From Porphyra umbilicalis (lineage: Eukaryota > Rhodophyta > Bangiophyceae > Bangiales > Bangiaceae): a stretch of 64,000 nucleotides of DNA. Every line of letters begins with the position of its first letter. Position 1 is the first letter of the stretch. Location of the stretch: positions 186,001 through 250,000 of the forward strand of contig KV918833.1 in NCBI GenBank assembly GCA_002049455.2, written 5' to 3'. The position numbers and the translations under genes are program-made. The notes beneath the pieces were generated by a model. The model searched no databases. It had not been told where the DNA came from and saw only the letters and a list, made by a program, of their open reading frames with translations. Shown one piece after another: positions 32,100-43,390 of the stretch.

Positions 32100-33410
32100 T
32101 CAAAACTTGCACGACCCCTCGTAAACGCCTCTGTGAAGCGTTTTTCTCGTGCAAAACATGTTTTCACTTGCATACTTTTGCAGTCGAGCATTTTACACCG
32201 ACTTTTTGGATGCATCAGAAGCGTCTCTGGAAGCGCCTCCTATGGTGAACAGGGCCATAGTGTGAATGCCCGTATGCAAACGTACGCAGATGCTCAACAA
32301 GCGCGTGCGAGCTCTCCCGTTCTCTCAACGAGGTGTTTCTGCGATTTCTGCACGCTTGCATTAGGACACCCTTGTCGAGGCGCGTGTATTAAGTCGAGCA
32401 CAGGTGTCGAGGTGCTGCACGAGTACCGGGTTCTCACACTTAGCTCCCCCTTCTCTGCGACTTAACGGTATTTATTGCCAGCTGCCGGAGCGGCAACTGT
32501 CCCTCCGTGAACGGCGAAAGGGAATGGTCTCGGTATTGTGAACTCACTTCCCACCAAGTTCTGTGACAATTGCCAAAGAACTGTGCATCCCGTGCGGAGA
32601 AAGCGGGTTCCGACGCCCCCCACCCCGGGGGGGTTGCGGGGTTTGCGGCACGATATCCGCGTCGCTCTGCCGACTCTGTGCCGGTTGCCCACTGCTGTTG
32701 CCATGCTCCACCTTTGTTACCGTGCTTCCCCGCCGCCGGCCTGTGTTTGCGCCAGTGGCGGCTACGGCAGCGGCGGCTACCTCCCGCTGCGACAGCCGCC
32801 GCCGCTGCGGCGACCGAGCCGCCCGCGTGGCGGCCGCACCCCCGCCACCTCCGCCAACGCCCCCCCACCCCCCCCCCCCGCTGGCACTGCCCCGCCCCGC
32901 CACGTGCTCCACCGGCCGTTCCGCTGGTTGACCTCCCCGATGGCCCCAATCGTCGTCCCCCTACCGTACCAACATGGCCACCATCGCCGTGGCTGGTGGC
33001 TGCAGCGGCTCTCTTAGGGCGGCTGTGAGGGCTCGCCGCCGCCGTCGCACCGTCGCCACCACCGCCGTCGCCGGCACTGGTGCGGTGGCAGTTGCTGCCA
33101 CAGCCAGCAACCTCCCCCTTGCCACCACGGGGGCCATCCCGCCACCTCTCCCGGTGCTCACCCACGCGGCACGCCCGTACGGCTGTATCGTGTACTTCTG
33201 GACTGCTCCCACCTCAGCGTACAAGGCGCTCGACGCTTGCTGCGGACCCTTTGGCACTGGGGGGGGGGGGGGGGGGGGGTGGGACGCTCGGCCAGATTAG
33301 TCAGGGATCCATGTGCGGGTTGCGGGGGGATGGGGGGGGGGTGGGGGTTGGACGTTGGGGTAGCCGATAAAGGACAAAGGGTGCAAGAAAGAAGGGATGC
33401 ATGCTTTACG
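32100..33410. other. Gene-poor stretch with GC-rich middle
   Basis: About 32100-32460 is AT-richer and without a gene. 32530-33290 is GC-rich with overlapping frames on both strands and no consistent protein; a 21-base G run is at 33259-33279. No gene supported. Confidence 0.45.
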
Positions 33411-36400
33411 CTATACGACATGGACAACCGCCGAAGTCGAATCTGCCAGCAGCTCCATAAGCTGAGCTTGTTGGTGCTCTGCGGCTTGGCGGATTTCGGT
33501 CGCGTCCGCAGAGTTACTGTTGCACCACTCGCGGAACTGCGCTGTTTGCGTTCGCTTTACGCACATCTCCACCATCGTCAGCTCCTCCCGCGCGGCCGCC
33601 GCCCACCCCCCAGCGACGTCGGTGGCGGTCTCGTCCTCACCCCCAAAGAGTCGCCGGCGAAGAGCGACGGGAGGCAGAAACGGCGTGATCTCGCTCGGCT
33701 TGGTGCCCGGCTGCTCCATGAAGATGGATGTCGGCATCGAGGCGTCCGACGACGAGTGTAGCGGCAGCTCCCCCGCCGATGCCGGGGGCAGCTCCTCCAA
33801 GTCAAACAACTCGGGCGCCGCGTTGGGCGCCTCAGTCGGGTGCGTCGCGGGCGGTCCCGTGGTTGTCAGCAACACGTTGGCCATCGGGCTGTGCTCTCCC
33901 CCGAGGTTACCACAGAAACAGATGTCAATCACGGCCTGCCGCTGCACGAGGGCCAACGCGACGCGACGCTCGATGCCGGGCCGCACGACCGTCTCGTCCT
34001 CGGCGCGGTAGACGTTCTCCATGATTGTCTGCTCCGTCTCCCGCACAGAAGAGGGCAACATAAAGGTGGTGACGTCGGCGCCGTTGCTGCCGACCGAGTG
34101 CGAGACCGAGAGGGCGTCGTCGTTGGTGGCGAGCGCCTGCGCATGCTCGAAGTCGGCCAACAGGGTCGAGCCGAGGCCGGCGGCGCACGCACACAAACGG
34201 ATTGAAGACGTGTAGATGCCCGCCTCCGCCGAGAAGCGGGAGCGGGTCGGCTCCGTCCGGTAGGGGAAGATGGCGTGCATGTCGACGAGCGCCTCGACGC
34301 GCGAGATGTTGCCCGTGCGCGTCTTGAAGTAGGTGTTCAGCTGCCGGATGATACCCTCAATGTCGTCATCGCTGACGAGCGGCACGGGCGGCGCGTTGCG
34401 GCCGGTGTTCTCGCGCGCGTGCTCAGCGGCGGCATGCACGTAGAGGTTAAACACGCCCTTTTCCTTCGTCTCCGGGTCCAGCTTTTTGAAGACGGAAAAC
34501 AACGGCGCCAACAGCTTTCCCGTCAGCTGAAGGATTGCCGCCGACGCCTCCCGCTCAGCGACGGAGCCGCGGCCGACCGCCTTGCGCCAGGAGGCCGACA
34601 ACAGCTGTGCGAGCGACATGAGAATCGTGATAGCCCGGTCGATGGGCACGCCGAGCATTCCCGGGCACGCCAGAAGCTTGGCAACAAGGGCCCGGAACTC
34701 CCGGCCGTACATGGCCCCCATATTGGTCTTGCCCTCAAACTCGTAGATGCTGGTCCGCGCGGTGTCCGCCTGTTGGCGGGTGAACCAGGCGAGCATGAAG
34801 AAGACGATCATTTTGATGATGTTGCTGGTGCAATGGAGCAGCGGGTGCTGCACGGCGACAGGCATGTTGGGCAAGATAGGGAAGCCGCGCACGCCTCCAA
34901 ATGTGCGCCGAGCAGACCGAAAGGCGAGCCCCATGGCGCTCTTGGGAAGCGTCGGCATCAGCTCCCCCTGGGGCATGCCGGTGAGAGCGCAACCCTCCCG
35001 GCGGCACGCCAGATGCGTGGCGCCGAGCGACTCGTACGCCATCACGAGCCCAAACTCGCGGCACGGCACACCGACGAGGCCGTCACCACACACCCACAGC
35101 TTGGGACGCAGCGCGCACCACCTGGAAAAACTCCAGACCGACAAGAGCCACTGCGTCTCGAGCGAGGCAATCGTGCGAGGGCGGGTCAGCGACCAGCTTG
35201 GTGCCGACGGGGAGCCCATGTCGGCCACGTGACACGGAAAGCCCGATGGACACCGCCACATGTCCGCGCAGCCCGTCAAGGCAAGGAGGTGGCCCTGCAT
35301 TGCAAAATCGGCCACAACACGGAGTAGCGGCTGCGCCCGCACAACTTCCATTGACGAGGGCTGGTCCAGAAGGAGACGGGGGAGCTCGTTGCCGCCTGCG
35401 GCCGGAGGGGGGTTACCGGTGTCTTCCGCAAGGGGGGGGGGGTTGTCGGCGTCTTCGTGTGCGCGCGTCGGCACGAGGTAGTCGGCGTGCATGACCGCCG
35501 CGATGGCGGGCCTTAGCCGGCGCCCGATGCCGGAGTGGAGCTGCCCCTCGCCGCCGAGGATGAACAGCATGGGTAAAAGCGGCGACTGGTAGCCGATGAT
35601 GAATTCGGTGGAGAGGGTAAGTGTGACGACGGTGAGCGTCCGCCGACAAACAGGGCCACCGTCAGCGGCGACCGTGATGACGTTGGAGCACCCCCGTGGG
35701 TCACCCGCAAAGGTCGGGTCGAGCCCCTCGTCGATTGCGCGCTGCACCAGGGAAGGCCCGTCAAACTCCAGCGCCACCACCTTCAGACGCTCCGTCCCGT
35801 CCAACGACTCGATGTAGGAGTTGGTTGAGATCTTCAAGTCGGCGGCCAGGTCGGTGTCCTGGTCAGCAAAGTGGGCGCTGCTCAGGTCGACGTCGTCCGC
35901 GGCGTTTACAGAGAAGCACGCGGCGGAGCGCTTGACGCCGTTGGCGCCTAAGCGCATCACGCGGCCATCGTCCATCGTATAGAGGCGCTCCCCCGACGCC
36001 GCCGAGCCAGGCTTGTACGTCCAGGCCTCCACCTCCCCCGCCGCGTCTAACGTCCACACTCAGTGGGTGATGACCCCGTCCCTGTCCACGCCGCTCCTCT
36101 TCAAAGCAGTGTACGCAGACCGGGACGGCAGCAGGCGCGGCATGGTGCAGCCGTGCGACACCCGCACGCGCTTGGAAACGGAGCCGTCCTTGGGCCGGCT
36201 GACGAGCTCCATCGCTCGACGCAAGCGGAAGCAGGCGCTGGAGCCAAGCACGCCCACAACGCCACTGTCTTGTTGGATTATCTCGCCAACCCGCCGCCGG
36301 TAGAATGCGACCGCCCGCCTGGCCACCCGCCGGTCGCGCTGGCGGAGGGCGTACAAGCGCCACGGGTGCGTGGCCGCCGATTGAGCTTCCGTCACCGTCA

Positions 36401-37010
36401 GCCCAGTGCCAGGGCGCATCCTTTGTGCCGCCCGCCCCGCCCGGATGAGCAGGGCCGCGGCGTCGGCGGGGGATAGGGCGGTGGAGACGACGCCCGTCCA
36501 GCTCGGCTCCTCCAGCCCGGTAGGTTCGTCCACGTTGATGTTCCTTGCCACCAGCCGAACAGAGTGGTGGGTGGCAGCGAGGGAGGCGTACATGCCGCAG
36601 GTAACGAGGCGCGCACACGCGCGCACGTACATCTCCCGGCTTGACAGCGCCGCCGCGCCGCGCACGAGGACGACGTGGGTGAAGTAGAGAGGGTCAACGC
36701 GCCGCGCGGGTAGGGCGGGCCCGACAATGCTCCAAGTGGCCATCTCATCCTTGACAGAGACGCGAGTGCAGAGAGCAAACGACGCGGGGAAGTGGGCCGC
36801 CGCAACGGCGGCGGCCTCGTCAAACTCAATCCCCAACTCCGGGTCCGTGTCGTACAGCGCGTCGTCTCCCGACTCGTCGCCTGCGACGCCTGTCAGCGCG
36901 CCGATGGCGGCACCTCCCGCTTCGTCGCCAGAGCCATCTGGGTTCCCCTCCATCTCCTCTTCCACCGCCGCCAGGGCGCCGACGGCGCTCGCGGCCTCGG
37001 CGTCACTCAT
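33411..37010 (-). CDS. Large protein of unknown function with one in-frame TGA
   Basis: Two adjacent minus-strand frames, 37010-36063 (316 residues from MSDAEAAS) and 36059-33411 (882 residues), are in the same phase and separated only by a TGA at 36060-36062. They probably form one gene of about 1,199 codons. The N-terminus is acidic. The middle has normal globular composition, with a Cys-rich stretch (CADMWRCPSGFPCHVADMG) and a hydrophobic stretch after LHC (TSNIIKMIVFFMLAWFT). The C-terminus is acidic and helical. The pattern VALEFDGPS, later VITVAADGGPVCRRTLTVV, then HPLLHCTSNIIK faintly recalls some large DDE transposases (KDZ type), but I cannot identify the catalytic set, and no terminal repeats were found. 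The stop may be an error, an intron remnant, or a sign of decay. Confidence 0.55.
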
Positions 37011-38375
37011 CGCGGTGAGGGGGGTCGGGCGACGGGGAGGTAACGGGGCGCTCGGGGATTGGAGGCGCCAGGAGGGAGTGGCGGAATAGCAAGGATGAGT
37101 GGGGAGTGAGCGCATAGGCAGCACGACAAGCACGGTGACGGGGCTCAAGGCGGGGGGGGGGGGGGGGGGGGGCAACGGGGTGGCGGCGACAGGCAAACAG
37201 GACGTACCGGTGCGCACGGCATACACGGCACTACCGCGGCAGCATCCGCGCTGATAATGGTGCAGGGTGGCCGGTGGTTGCCGCGGTGGCGCCCGGCGAG
37301 TGTGGTCGCGGCGCTGCGCCGTGATGGTGGTGGCGGTGGCGCCCCGCGACGGTGACAGCGGTTGAGGCTGCACGGAGATTGAGGTGGGCACGGGTTGGTG
37401 GGCGCCGCGGTGCGCCGCACCCCCCTGCATTGGCGTGAGAGGGGCTGTGGGAGAGGTGGAGCCCCGCACCCCCCTCCATTGGCGTGAGATGGGGGGTGGT
37501 GCCCCGCACCCCCCTCCGTTCGCGTGAGAGACGGGGGGGCGCGCGTCAGCTCCTGCTCACGAGGCGCCTCGGGGGCCGGGATGCGCCGGTGGCGTTTCGA
37601 ACCGGGGTGCGCCTCAGACACAGGAAGAAATATCACGTGGGCGCCGCAGAGCCACCCATTGACGCAGATCCACCGGTGTCTCGTCTTAATCGACCACGAC
37701 AATAGCGCTAATAGAAAAGAATGTACGCTAGTGCGAAACAAGTACAGAAGTGCTCAGTTAAGCCTTACCCAGCCGAATGCTTAACGGTTGCTGATATTTG
37801 TTCACGGGGTGCTACACTGTTCTTGATGCGAAGAGATATAGAAAACTGGATTGAGAGACTCGATCGCCGCCGGGAGGCGCTGGCATTATCGCCGCCGGGG
37901 GGCGCTCGCATTCTATGCGCTATGAAGCTGTACTGTTGCGCATGTACGCCAAACAAGGGCATCCAAGACATCCGCTCACAGATGCATTGGCACGCAATGG
38001 GAGACGCCACTCAGACGCCACTCATACGCATCATACGCATGCCACAAAACGCATTGACGTTATTGTCACGCGCAAGCGGCTCCCTGTTCTCAAGCGTTGC
38101 TCCAGAAATGCCTGGACATATATTATACGTACATAGCTGCGTTCCTCGACAGGGGTACGCTGTGTGTCCAATGGCCGCAGCTACTGCTCCAATGGGCGCT
38201 ACGACGAAGTGCATGACGTACCGTGGGCACCGTTCTAAGCGAGCAGTGCGCCGATATAGAGAAGATGGTAACCGCGGAGCTTTTGCAACGGACCGACGGA
38301 CTCTGAAGCGGTACGAAACTAAAGTCGAAAGAGCCGCCAAACAAGCCTACCAACGCTCAAGCACGCCCCCACCCA
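37011..38375. other. Intergenic region
   Basis: No supported gene. A 21-base G run at 37152-37172 lies about 140 bp upstream of the 37010 start. About 37425-37530 holds three copies of a roughly 50-bp unit (CGCACCCCCCTCCATTGGCG type). About 37700-38340 is AT-rich. Confidence 0.5.
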
Positions 38376-39776
38376 TCATAGTCCCTCGTCCTCGGACGCG
38401 GTGGGAGCCCGAACCACCCGCCGTAAACGCTTGGCTGGTCGGGCAGCAGCTTCATCAACACCATCAGCCGCATCCTCTTCCACTCGCTCCATCTCCCACA
38501 CGTCTAACACCTCAGCAACCGGGGCATGGCGACCGCGCAAATGACTGAGGCGGGAGGAGCGTAGCCGAGCAGCCGCGCCGCGAAATATGCGGGACACTCC
38601 GCCTTGAAAAGCAGCAGTCACGTCGCCCGCCGCCACATGAGACGCAGTATCGTCGCTACTCCCATCAGGCGACGCCCCCCGCGAGCCGCGACCCAATCGA
38701 CGACGGACAGCCCTGTCCAGCGCCGCCCGCGAACGGCCTCGACGTGCGGCACGGGAGGTGCCCACACCAGGCGGCTCATCACATCCCTCCTCAGCGACCG
38801 GACTCAATCCAGCAACCCGAGCCGGCGCCCGATCGCCTGCTGCTCCTGATTCCGCGGAAAAAGGCGCGCGGTCTGGTAGTTGGGCCGGCGACACATACAG
38901 AACGTCATTATCGGGCGCCGCCACTGCCGGGAGCGCCTGCTGTAGCCGCGGTGCTCCGGAACCTGCCATGCGCGCATCTTCAGGAACACCTCCACCGCCA
39001 CGCTTGCCGGCGCGTCGCCGGGGTGGCGCGCCAGAAGGTCCTTGCGCAGCGAGCAGTACAGCTCGCCCGGCATTGCCATTGGCGCCACCACCGTCGCGGG
39101 GTGCGCGTTCAATATCCGCTGCAGGCACTTGTCCACCGACAGGGTCGTCATCGTTTGGACCGGCGCCAGTACCACGAGCAGCATCGGCTTGAGCTGCAGC
39201 ATCCGCAGGTGCGGGCGGCAAAAGACGACGCAGCGCCAGCTGTGGCTGCCGCCAAGTGATAACTCCACCGTCCCGCGGTGGACAAACAGCCTGAATACCA
39301 CGGTCGCGGATGCCCGGCGGTGGCGGCGGCGAGCGACGACGTCCAGCGGCCGCGACGCGCTTGGAGGACCGGCCACCCCGGGGCAACGTGGCGGCGCCGC
39401 CAGCTGCAGCAGGCCTTGTACCGCATCCTTGAGTAGGGGCGCCGGAGGCACGGGCGGTACGTGCCGGTCCAGGTCCTGCCCCGCGATTCGTGCCCCGTGT
39501 CGCCCTCTGGCCAGCGCGAGCTTTCCGCGCGCCGCGGTCAGCTGCCGGCTGCGGACCCGGGCCAGGAGGGCATGGGGACGAGCGGGGGGCGGCGGCCGGC
39601 CCGGCGTTGGAGGAGGCGGTGACGTCATCGCCGAAGTGGAAGCCCAGCCTCCGACGTGGCGGAGGCGCCGCAGGTGGGCGGCGCTCAAAGCTCAACTTGA
39701 GCTGGCGAAGAACAGGACCACCCCGACCTGCTGGAGCCTTGGGCGTGCCACGGGCGCGACCACGCCGATGAGGCAT
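38376..39776 (-). CDS. Protein of unknown function, frame changes in the middle
   Basis: The outer parts read well in one minus frame: N-terminus MPHRRGRARG...LRQLKLSFERR, and C-terminus with LDVWEMERVEEDAADGVDEA and a basic patch PAKRLRRVVR that could be a nuclear signal. Between about 39560 and 38930, however, another minus frame is clearly more protein-like (TVVFRLFVHRGTVELSLGGS, then LKPMLLVVLAPVQTMTTLSV and YCSLRKDLLARHPGDAPASV). Two compensating one-base changes, or two introns, would explain this. The first ATG of the outer frame is 39776. I recognise no domain. Confidence 0.5.
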   Translation of the reverse strand: MPHRRGRARGTPKAPAGRGGPVLRQLKLSFERRPPAAPPPRRRLGFHFGDDVTASSNAGPAAAPRSSPCPPGPGPQPAADRGARKARAGQRATRGTNRGAGPGPARTARASGAPTQGCGTRPAAAGGAATLPRGGRSSKRVAAAGRRRSPPPPPGIRDRGIQAVCPPRDGGVITWRQPQLALRRLLPPAPADAAAQADAARGTGAGPNDDDPVGGQVPAADIERAPRDGGGANGNAGRAVLLAAQGPSGAPPRRRAGKRGGGGVPEDARMAGSGAPRLQQALPAVAAPDNDVLYVSPAQLPDRAPFSAESGAAGDRAPARVAGLSPVAEEGCDEPPGVGTSRAARRGRSRAALDRAVRRRLGRGSRGASPDGSSDDTASHVAAGDVTAAFQGGVSRIFRGAAARLRSSRLSHLRGRHAPVAEVLDVWEMERVEEDAADGVDEAAARPAKRLRRVVRAPTASEDEGL

Positions 39777-39872
39777 CCGTCCGTTGCCGACAGCTGGGAG
39801 AGCCAACCTTAGAGAAGTGGGGGGGGCGAAGAGGGCACAGCGAGGAGGAGCCAACCACACAGGTGAAAGCAC

Positions 39873-41170
39873 AACGGCCCCGTGAGGCGATATGGGGCTT
39901 GATGGGTACGAGGGGGGACGGGCTCGCGGTCAAAACCGGTTGAGGTGGGCGTTGGGAGGGAGAGGTGGCGTCAGCGGCCGCATGCCAGCGCCGCCGCGCC
40001 CGGAATTTAAAGGGTGCCGGCGACAGCAGCTCGGCCATGACGGAGCGGGTCGCGGTGACGGTCACCGCACACGGGGCCGCGGCCGGCTGCGGCTACCGGA
40101 CGCGTCAGGTAGCGGCCGTTAGTGGAGTTGCGGGGGTGGGTATCGCGTGAGTTGCCGTCACCCCGCGGCGCGGCACGAATCCGCCGTCTGTAGACGCAGC
40201 TGCAGCGGTGGCGGTGGTAGGTGCCGCGACGGCGGCGGCGGCGGCGACGGCGGCAGCAGCTGCTGCTGCGGCGGGGGCGGCGGTGGATATTGTCGCCCCC
40301 GCCGCGGCTGTCGCCGACCCCACATGTAGATTGGCGGCCACCGTCCCGCGGTGAGAGGAGGGGAGTGATTCCGCGCAGACGGAGCCAGGAATGAGGCCAA
40401 GCGGGCGGTAGTAGGGGCGGGGGTATGTGAGGACGGGGAGGGGGGACCTCCGTGGCTGCCAGTGGGATCTGCCGTGACTGAGAATTCTCGGCAGGGACGG
40501 CAACAGCCGTTGGCGCCGGCGGTCGTGGCACGCAAGGCAACCGTTCGCGTGGCAACCGTTTTACCAGTCTCACCACACGTTGCGCAGGGCTTGCCTCCGT
40601 CAGCCGTTGGTTCCGCCCTGTATGCCCGTGGCGGCCCGTTTGTGGTCAACGCAGTCGCCTCCAGTTCCGCCGCCGAACCAATGAGATGCCAGAAAAGGAC
40701 AGATCCTAGAATTTGTTTGTGCCGATCGCTCGATCTGGCAGCGCCTTCCGTCCTCCCTCTTGAACGGCACAGCCGATCCGCGGCAAGCCAGCAACGGTGC
40801 ATCGTGCGGCCGCTCACGTTTACGTGGGGTCGGCAACGGCCACGGTGGCGGCGTCGTCAATATCCACCGCCGCAGCCGCCGCAGCCCCCGCCGCCACAGC
40901 TGCTGCCGTCGTCGCCGCCGTGGCAGCCGTCGCGGCCGCTACAACCGCCACTGGCGCCGACGGCGGATTGCTGCCGCGCCGTGTGTGGTCGACAAGCGCG
41001 CTGCCGGTATTGCCGGCCCCTCCTGCTTCTGCGGGCGGCCTCTACGCTGCAGCGCAGGGACAGCTGTGCTTCGACATTGGTTGCCCGAGGGCCCCTACCA
41101 TCTCGCCCCCCCCCCCCCCCCCCCGCCGGCGCCAGCGCTTTCGGCGGCACCGCTCTGCAGCTGCCGCCGC
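39873..41170. other. GC-rich intergenic region upstream of the 41300 gene
   Basis: GGC/GCC trinucleotide-rich blocks (40180-40280 and 40840-40930) resemble each other. A 19-base C run is at 41106-41124. No supported gene. Confidence 0.45.
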
Positions 41171-41177
41171 TATATAA
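41171..41177 (+). promoter_or_regulatory. TATA box
   Basis: TATATAA in otherwise GC-rich sequence, about 125 bp upstream of the ATG at 41300. Confidence 0.6.
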
Positions 41178-41299
41178 TGGCATCCCGCCGGTGCGTGGGG
41201 CAACGGCCATCCCGACCTAGGACGCATATTGTTACCGGGAAGTTGTGGTTGCCCTCGTCGCCGTACCCTCGTGCCCCTTCATCTACGTCTTGCAGCAAC

Positions 41300-43390
41300 A
41301 TGGCCGGCCTCGCTCCAACTGTGGACGGGGTGGCAGCTGCTCCGCCTGCCGCAGTCGCGCCTACCCCTCGTACTCTGCACAGGGACGGGCCCTCCCAAGA
41401 CGACGGTCTCTCCCTCACGACAATTGCCCCTGTCGGCTCGGTCGCCGGCTATCCATTGTCGCCATCGCTTGCGACTCCCGTGGGCGCCATGTCGCTCGCG
41501 TCGGAAAGCACCGGAAGCTCCCTAGACGTCCCAGCCGCAGCAGCTGCTTCTGTAGCCGCCGCCGCCGCCGCCAGTGCCGACGGGGTGGCCAAGGCCGCCG
41601 GTGCTCACCAGCCAACCACGAGGTCACCCGTGACTCCCGTGTTTGAGCCAGCGGACGACGCAGCATCCGCCGCCCCGCGGTACCCGCCGACGCCAAGGAC
41701 GCCGAGGGAGCGCCTGTCGTTCTTGCTGCGCTGTGCGTTTCGCCTGCGTACGCGACGGGATGCGTCCATATTCTCCTTTATGGGCATCGTCGTCGTGTCC
41801 TGGAAGCTGGACTGCCTCGCCGCGCTCAACAACAGCGGTGACAGGAAGCTGCTGCGGTCCCTGTTGCTGGAGCTCTTCTCCGAGCCCGCCTTGGCGCTCC
41901 AGTTTTTGGCGGAGACGTTTGGCGTGGAGGAGCACGGCATGAATCTCGGCGGTCGCCTGGCCGCCTACAAGCACGTGTCGGGGAAGCCGGCGTCCTTCCC
42001 GTCCGATGCGCTCCGAGCTGTGGCCAACCCGGAGAAGCTGATTGGGGAGTGGATGAGTCGAAACCTGTGTGCCCTGGACGAGCTCCCCCTGTCCGCTGCC
42101 GGCGCACACGAGCGAGGCCTGAGCACCGCGGAGATTGCGGCGCTGGGCGCCCGTCTACGCTCCCCTGCGCTCGTGCGGGAGGCGCACAAGGTCGGCTGCG
42201 TCGTCCACTTTGATGGTGATGAGAGCAACAAGACGCTCGGCCCCTCCAAGCTCCTGTTCAACTGGAACTTTGCCCTCGACGATGACGCCGGCCTGACCGC
42301 GCTCCTGTGCTCTCTTCGCCCTGTGCTGCTGAAGTGCCCCCCCAACAGTTTGACGCGTGCGCGTAGGCTCACTGGCGCATTGGCTCCTGGCGCGGCTGCG
42401 GTGGGCGCTATCGGCCCCCGCCAGGCCGGTGTGGGGAGCCTGCCAGCCGTGGTTGCCGATGTCCCCGGAGCGGGCCAGACCGGCTACCATCTGGCCAAAC
42501 CGACGGGGGGCGTCAAGCGCAAGGCCATGGGCGACGCGACAGGGCAGACCAACCTGCCGGGGGCCTCGCGCAATGCAAAGCCGAGGCGCGCTGCAGCGGT
42601 CAAGTCGGCGCGCTGCGTTTCGCCTACGGCGGCGACGTGCGCGTGCTCCTCCGAGCGCTCTGTCGACGGCAGCAAGTCGTGGCTCGTTGCTGAGGTACGC
42701 AAGACGGGCAGTGCGGCGGTACTCGGCATCGCGGTTGGGTTCCAGCTCCCGTGGAGTCTGGATGCGGTCGAAGGCGGCCGGGTAGCCATCAAATACCTGC
42801 TCTCCGAGGTGGCCGTGCCCAGTGGTGGGCTCTCTAAGCGCCAGTACTCGCTAAGGGTGACGCAGGGCGAGGACCGCGTTCTCGCCCCCAACCACGGCGT
42901 GCCGGTGGTAACCCAAGCCACCACTGTTTCGGGGAACTACAAGTCCCGTGACTTTGCGGCTGCGGTCCAAGACCTCTGCGAGAAGCTGGTTCCGGATGCA
43001 GGGGCACCCCTCTTGTCACCGGTTGCTGATGGTAGGCCGCCCACTGCCCCAGTACCAGCGGTGACCGGTCCATCCGCCGTGCGGGCCGCTGGTACTGGGG
43101 CAGTGGGCGGCCTACCCAGTGACCTTGCGGCTGGGATGGATGCTGCGGTCGACACCCCGGTGGCAACCCCCCCCTCCCAGACCCCGGTGTCAACACCGAA
43201 TGTCGACCCTCCACCCCACGTCTTCAACATCATTGACGCTCCCGCTGCGGCTGTACTGTCCCTTAATGTCACAGTGCACTCCCCCGTCGCATTGAACACG
43301 GAGCTGCACAGTGCCTTTCGTTCGCCGGGCCGCTTGGTGCTGTTCTTCCCTGTGAGCGATCACTCAAGCAACCCGATGGGTGTGTGTTGA
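41300..43390 (+). CDS. Protein of unknown function (696 residues)
   Basis: The frame is open far upstream, but the ATG at 41300 (MAGLAPTVDG) follows a TATA box and begins the part with normal composition. The first ~130 residues are Ala/Pro/Ser-rich. Residues ~135-350 look globular and helical (FSFMGIVVVSWKLDCLAALN, then RSLLLELFSEPALALQFLAE and VGCVVHFDGDESNKTLGPSK). A linker with a basic motif (GGVKRKAMG) and a small Cys-containing stretch follow, then a second folded region (WLVAEVRKTGSAAVLGIAVG) and a Pro/Val-rich tail. A perfect 31-bp inverted repeat lies in the tail region. No domain recognised. It may belong to the same lineage-specific set as its minus-strand neighbours. Confidence 0.6.
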   Translation: MAGLAPTVDGVAAAPPAAVAPTPRTLHRDGPSQDDGLSLTTIAPVGSVAGYPLSPSLATPVGAMSLASESTGSSLDVPAAAAASVAAAAAASADGVAKAAGAHQPTTRSPVTPVFEPADDAASAAPRYPPTPRTPRERLSFLLRCAFRLRTRRDASIFSFMGIVVVSWKLDCLAALNNSGDRKLLRSLLLELFSEPALALQFLAETFGVEEHGMNLGGRLAAYKHVSGKPASFPSDALRAVANPEKLIGEWMSRNLCALDELPLSAAGAHERGLSTAEIAALGARLRSPALVREAHKVGCVVHFDGDESNKTLGPSKLLFNWNFALDDDAGLTALLCSLRPVLLKCPPNSLTRARRLTGALAPGAAAVGAIGPRQAGVGSLPAVVADVPGAGQTGYHLAKPTGGVKRKAMGDATGQTNLPGASRNAKPRRAAAVKSARCVSPTAATCACSSERSVDGSKSWLVAEVRKTGSAAVLGIAVGFQLPWSLDAVEGGRVAIKYLLSEVAVPSGGLSKRQYSLRVTQGEDRVLAPNHGVPVVTQATTVSGNYKSRDFAAAVQDLCEKLVPDAGAPLLSPVADGRPPTAPVPAVTGPSAVRAAGTGAVGGLPSDLAAGMDAAVDTPVATPPSQTPVSTPNVDPPPHVFNIIDAPAAAVLSLNVTVHSPVALNTELHSAFRSPGRLVLFFPVSDHSSNPMGVC
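43031..43116. repeat. Perfect 31-bp inverted repeat inside the coding region
   Basis: Arms 43031-43061 and 43086-43116 are exact reverse complements around a 24-base spacer. The sequence stays in frame and encodes GRPPTAPVPAVTGP and RAAGTGAVGGLP. Confidence 0.95.

Noticed and set aside
32440-33300. Cys-containing frames that might form a zinc finger near 32.6 kb
   Set aside because: The cysteines fall in different frames and do not give a consistent CxxC spacing in any one of them.
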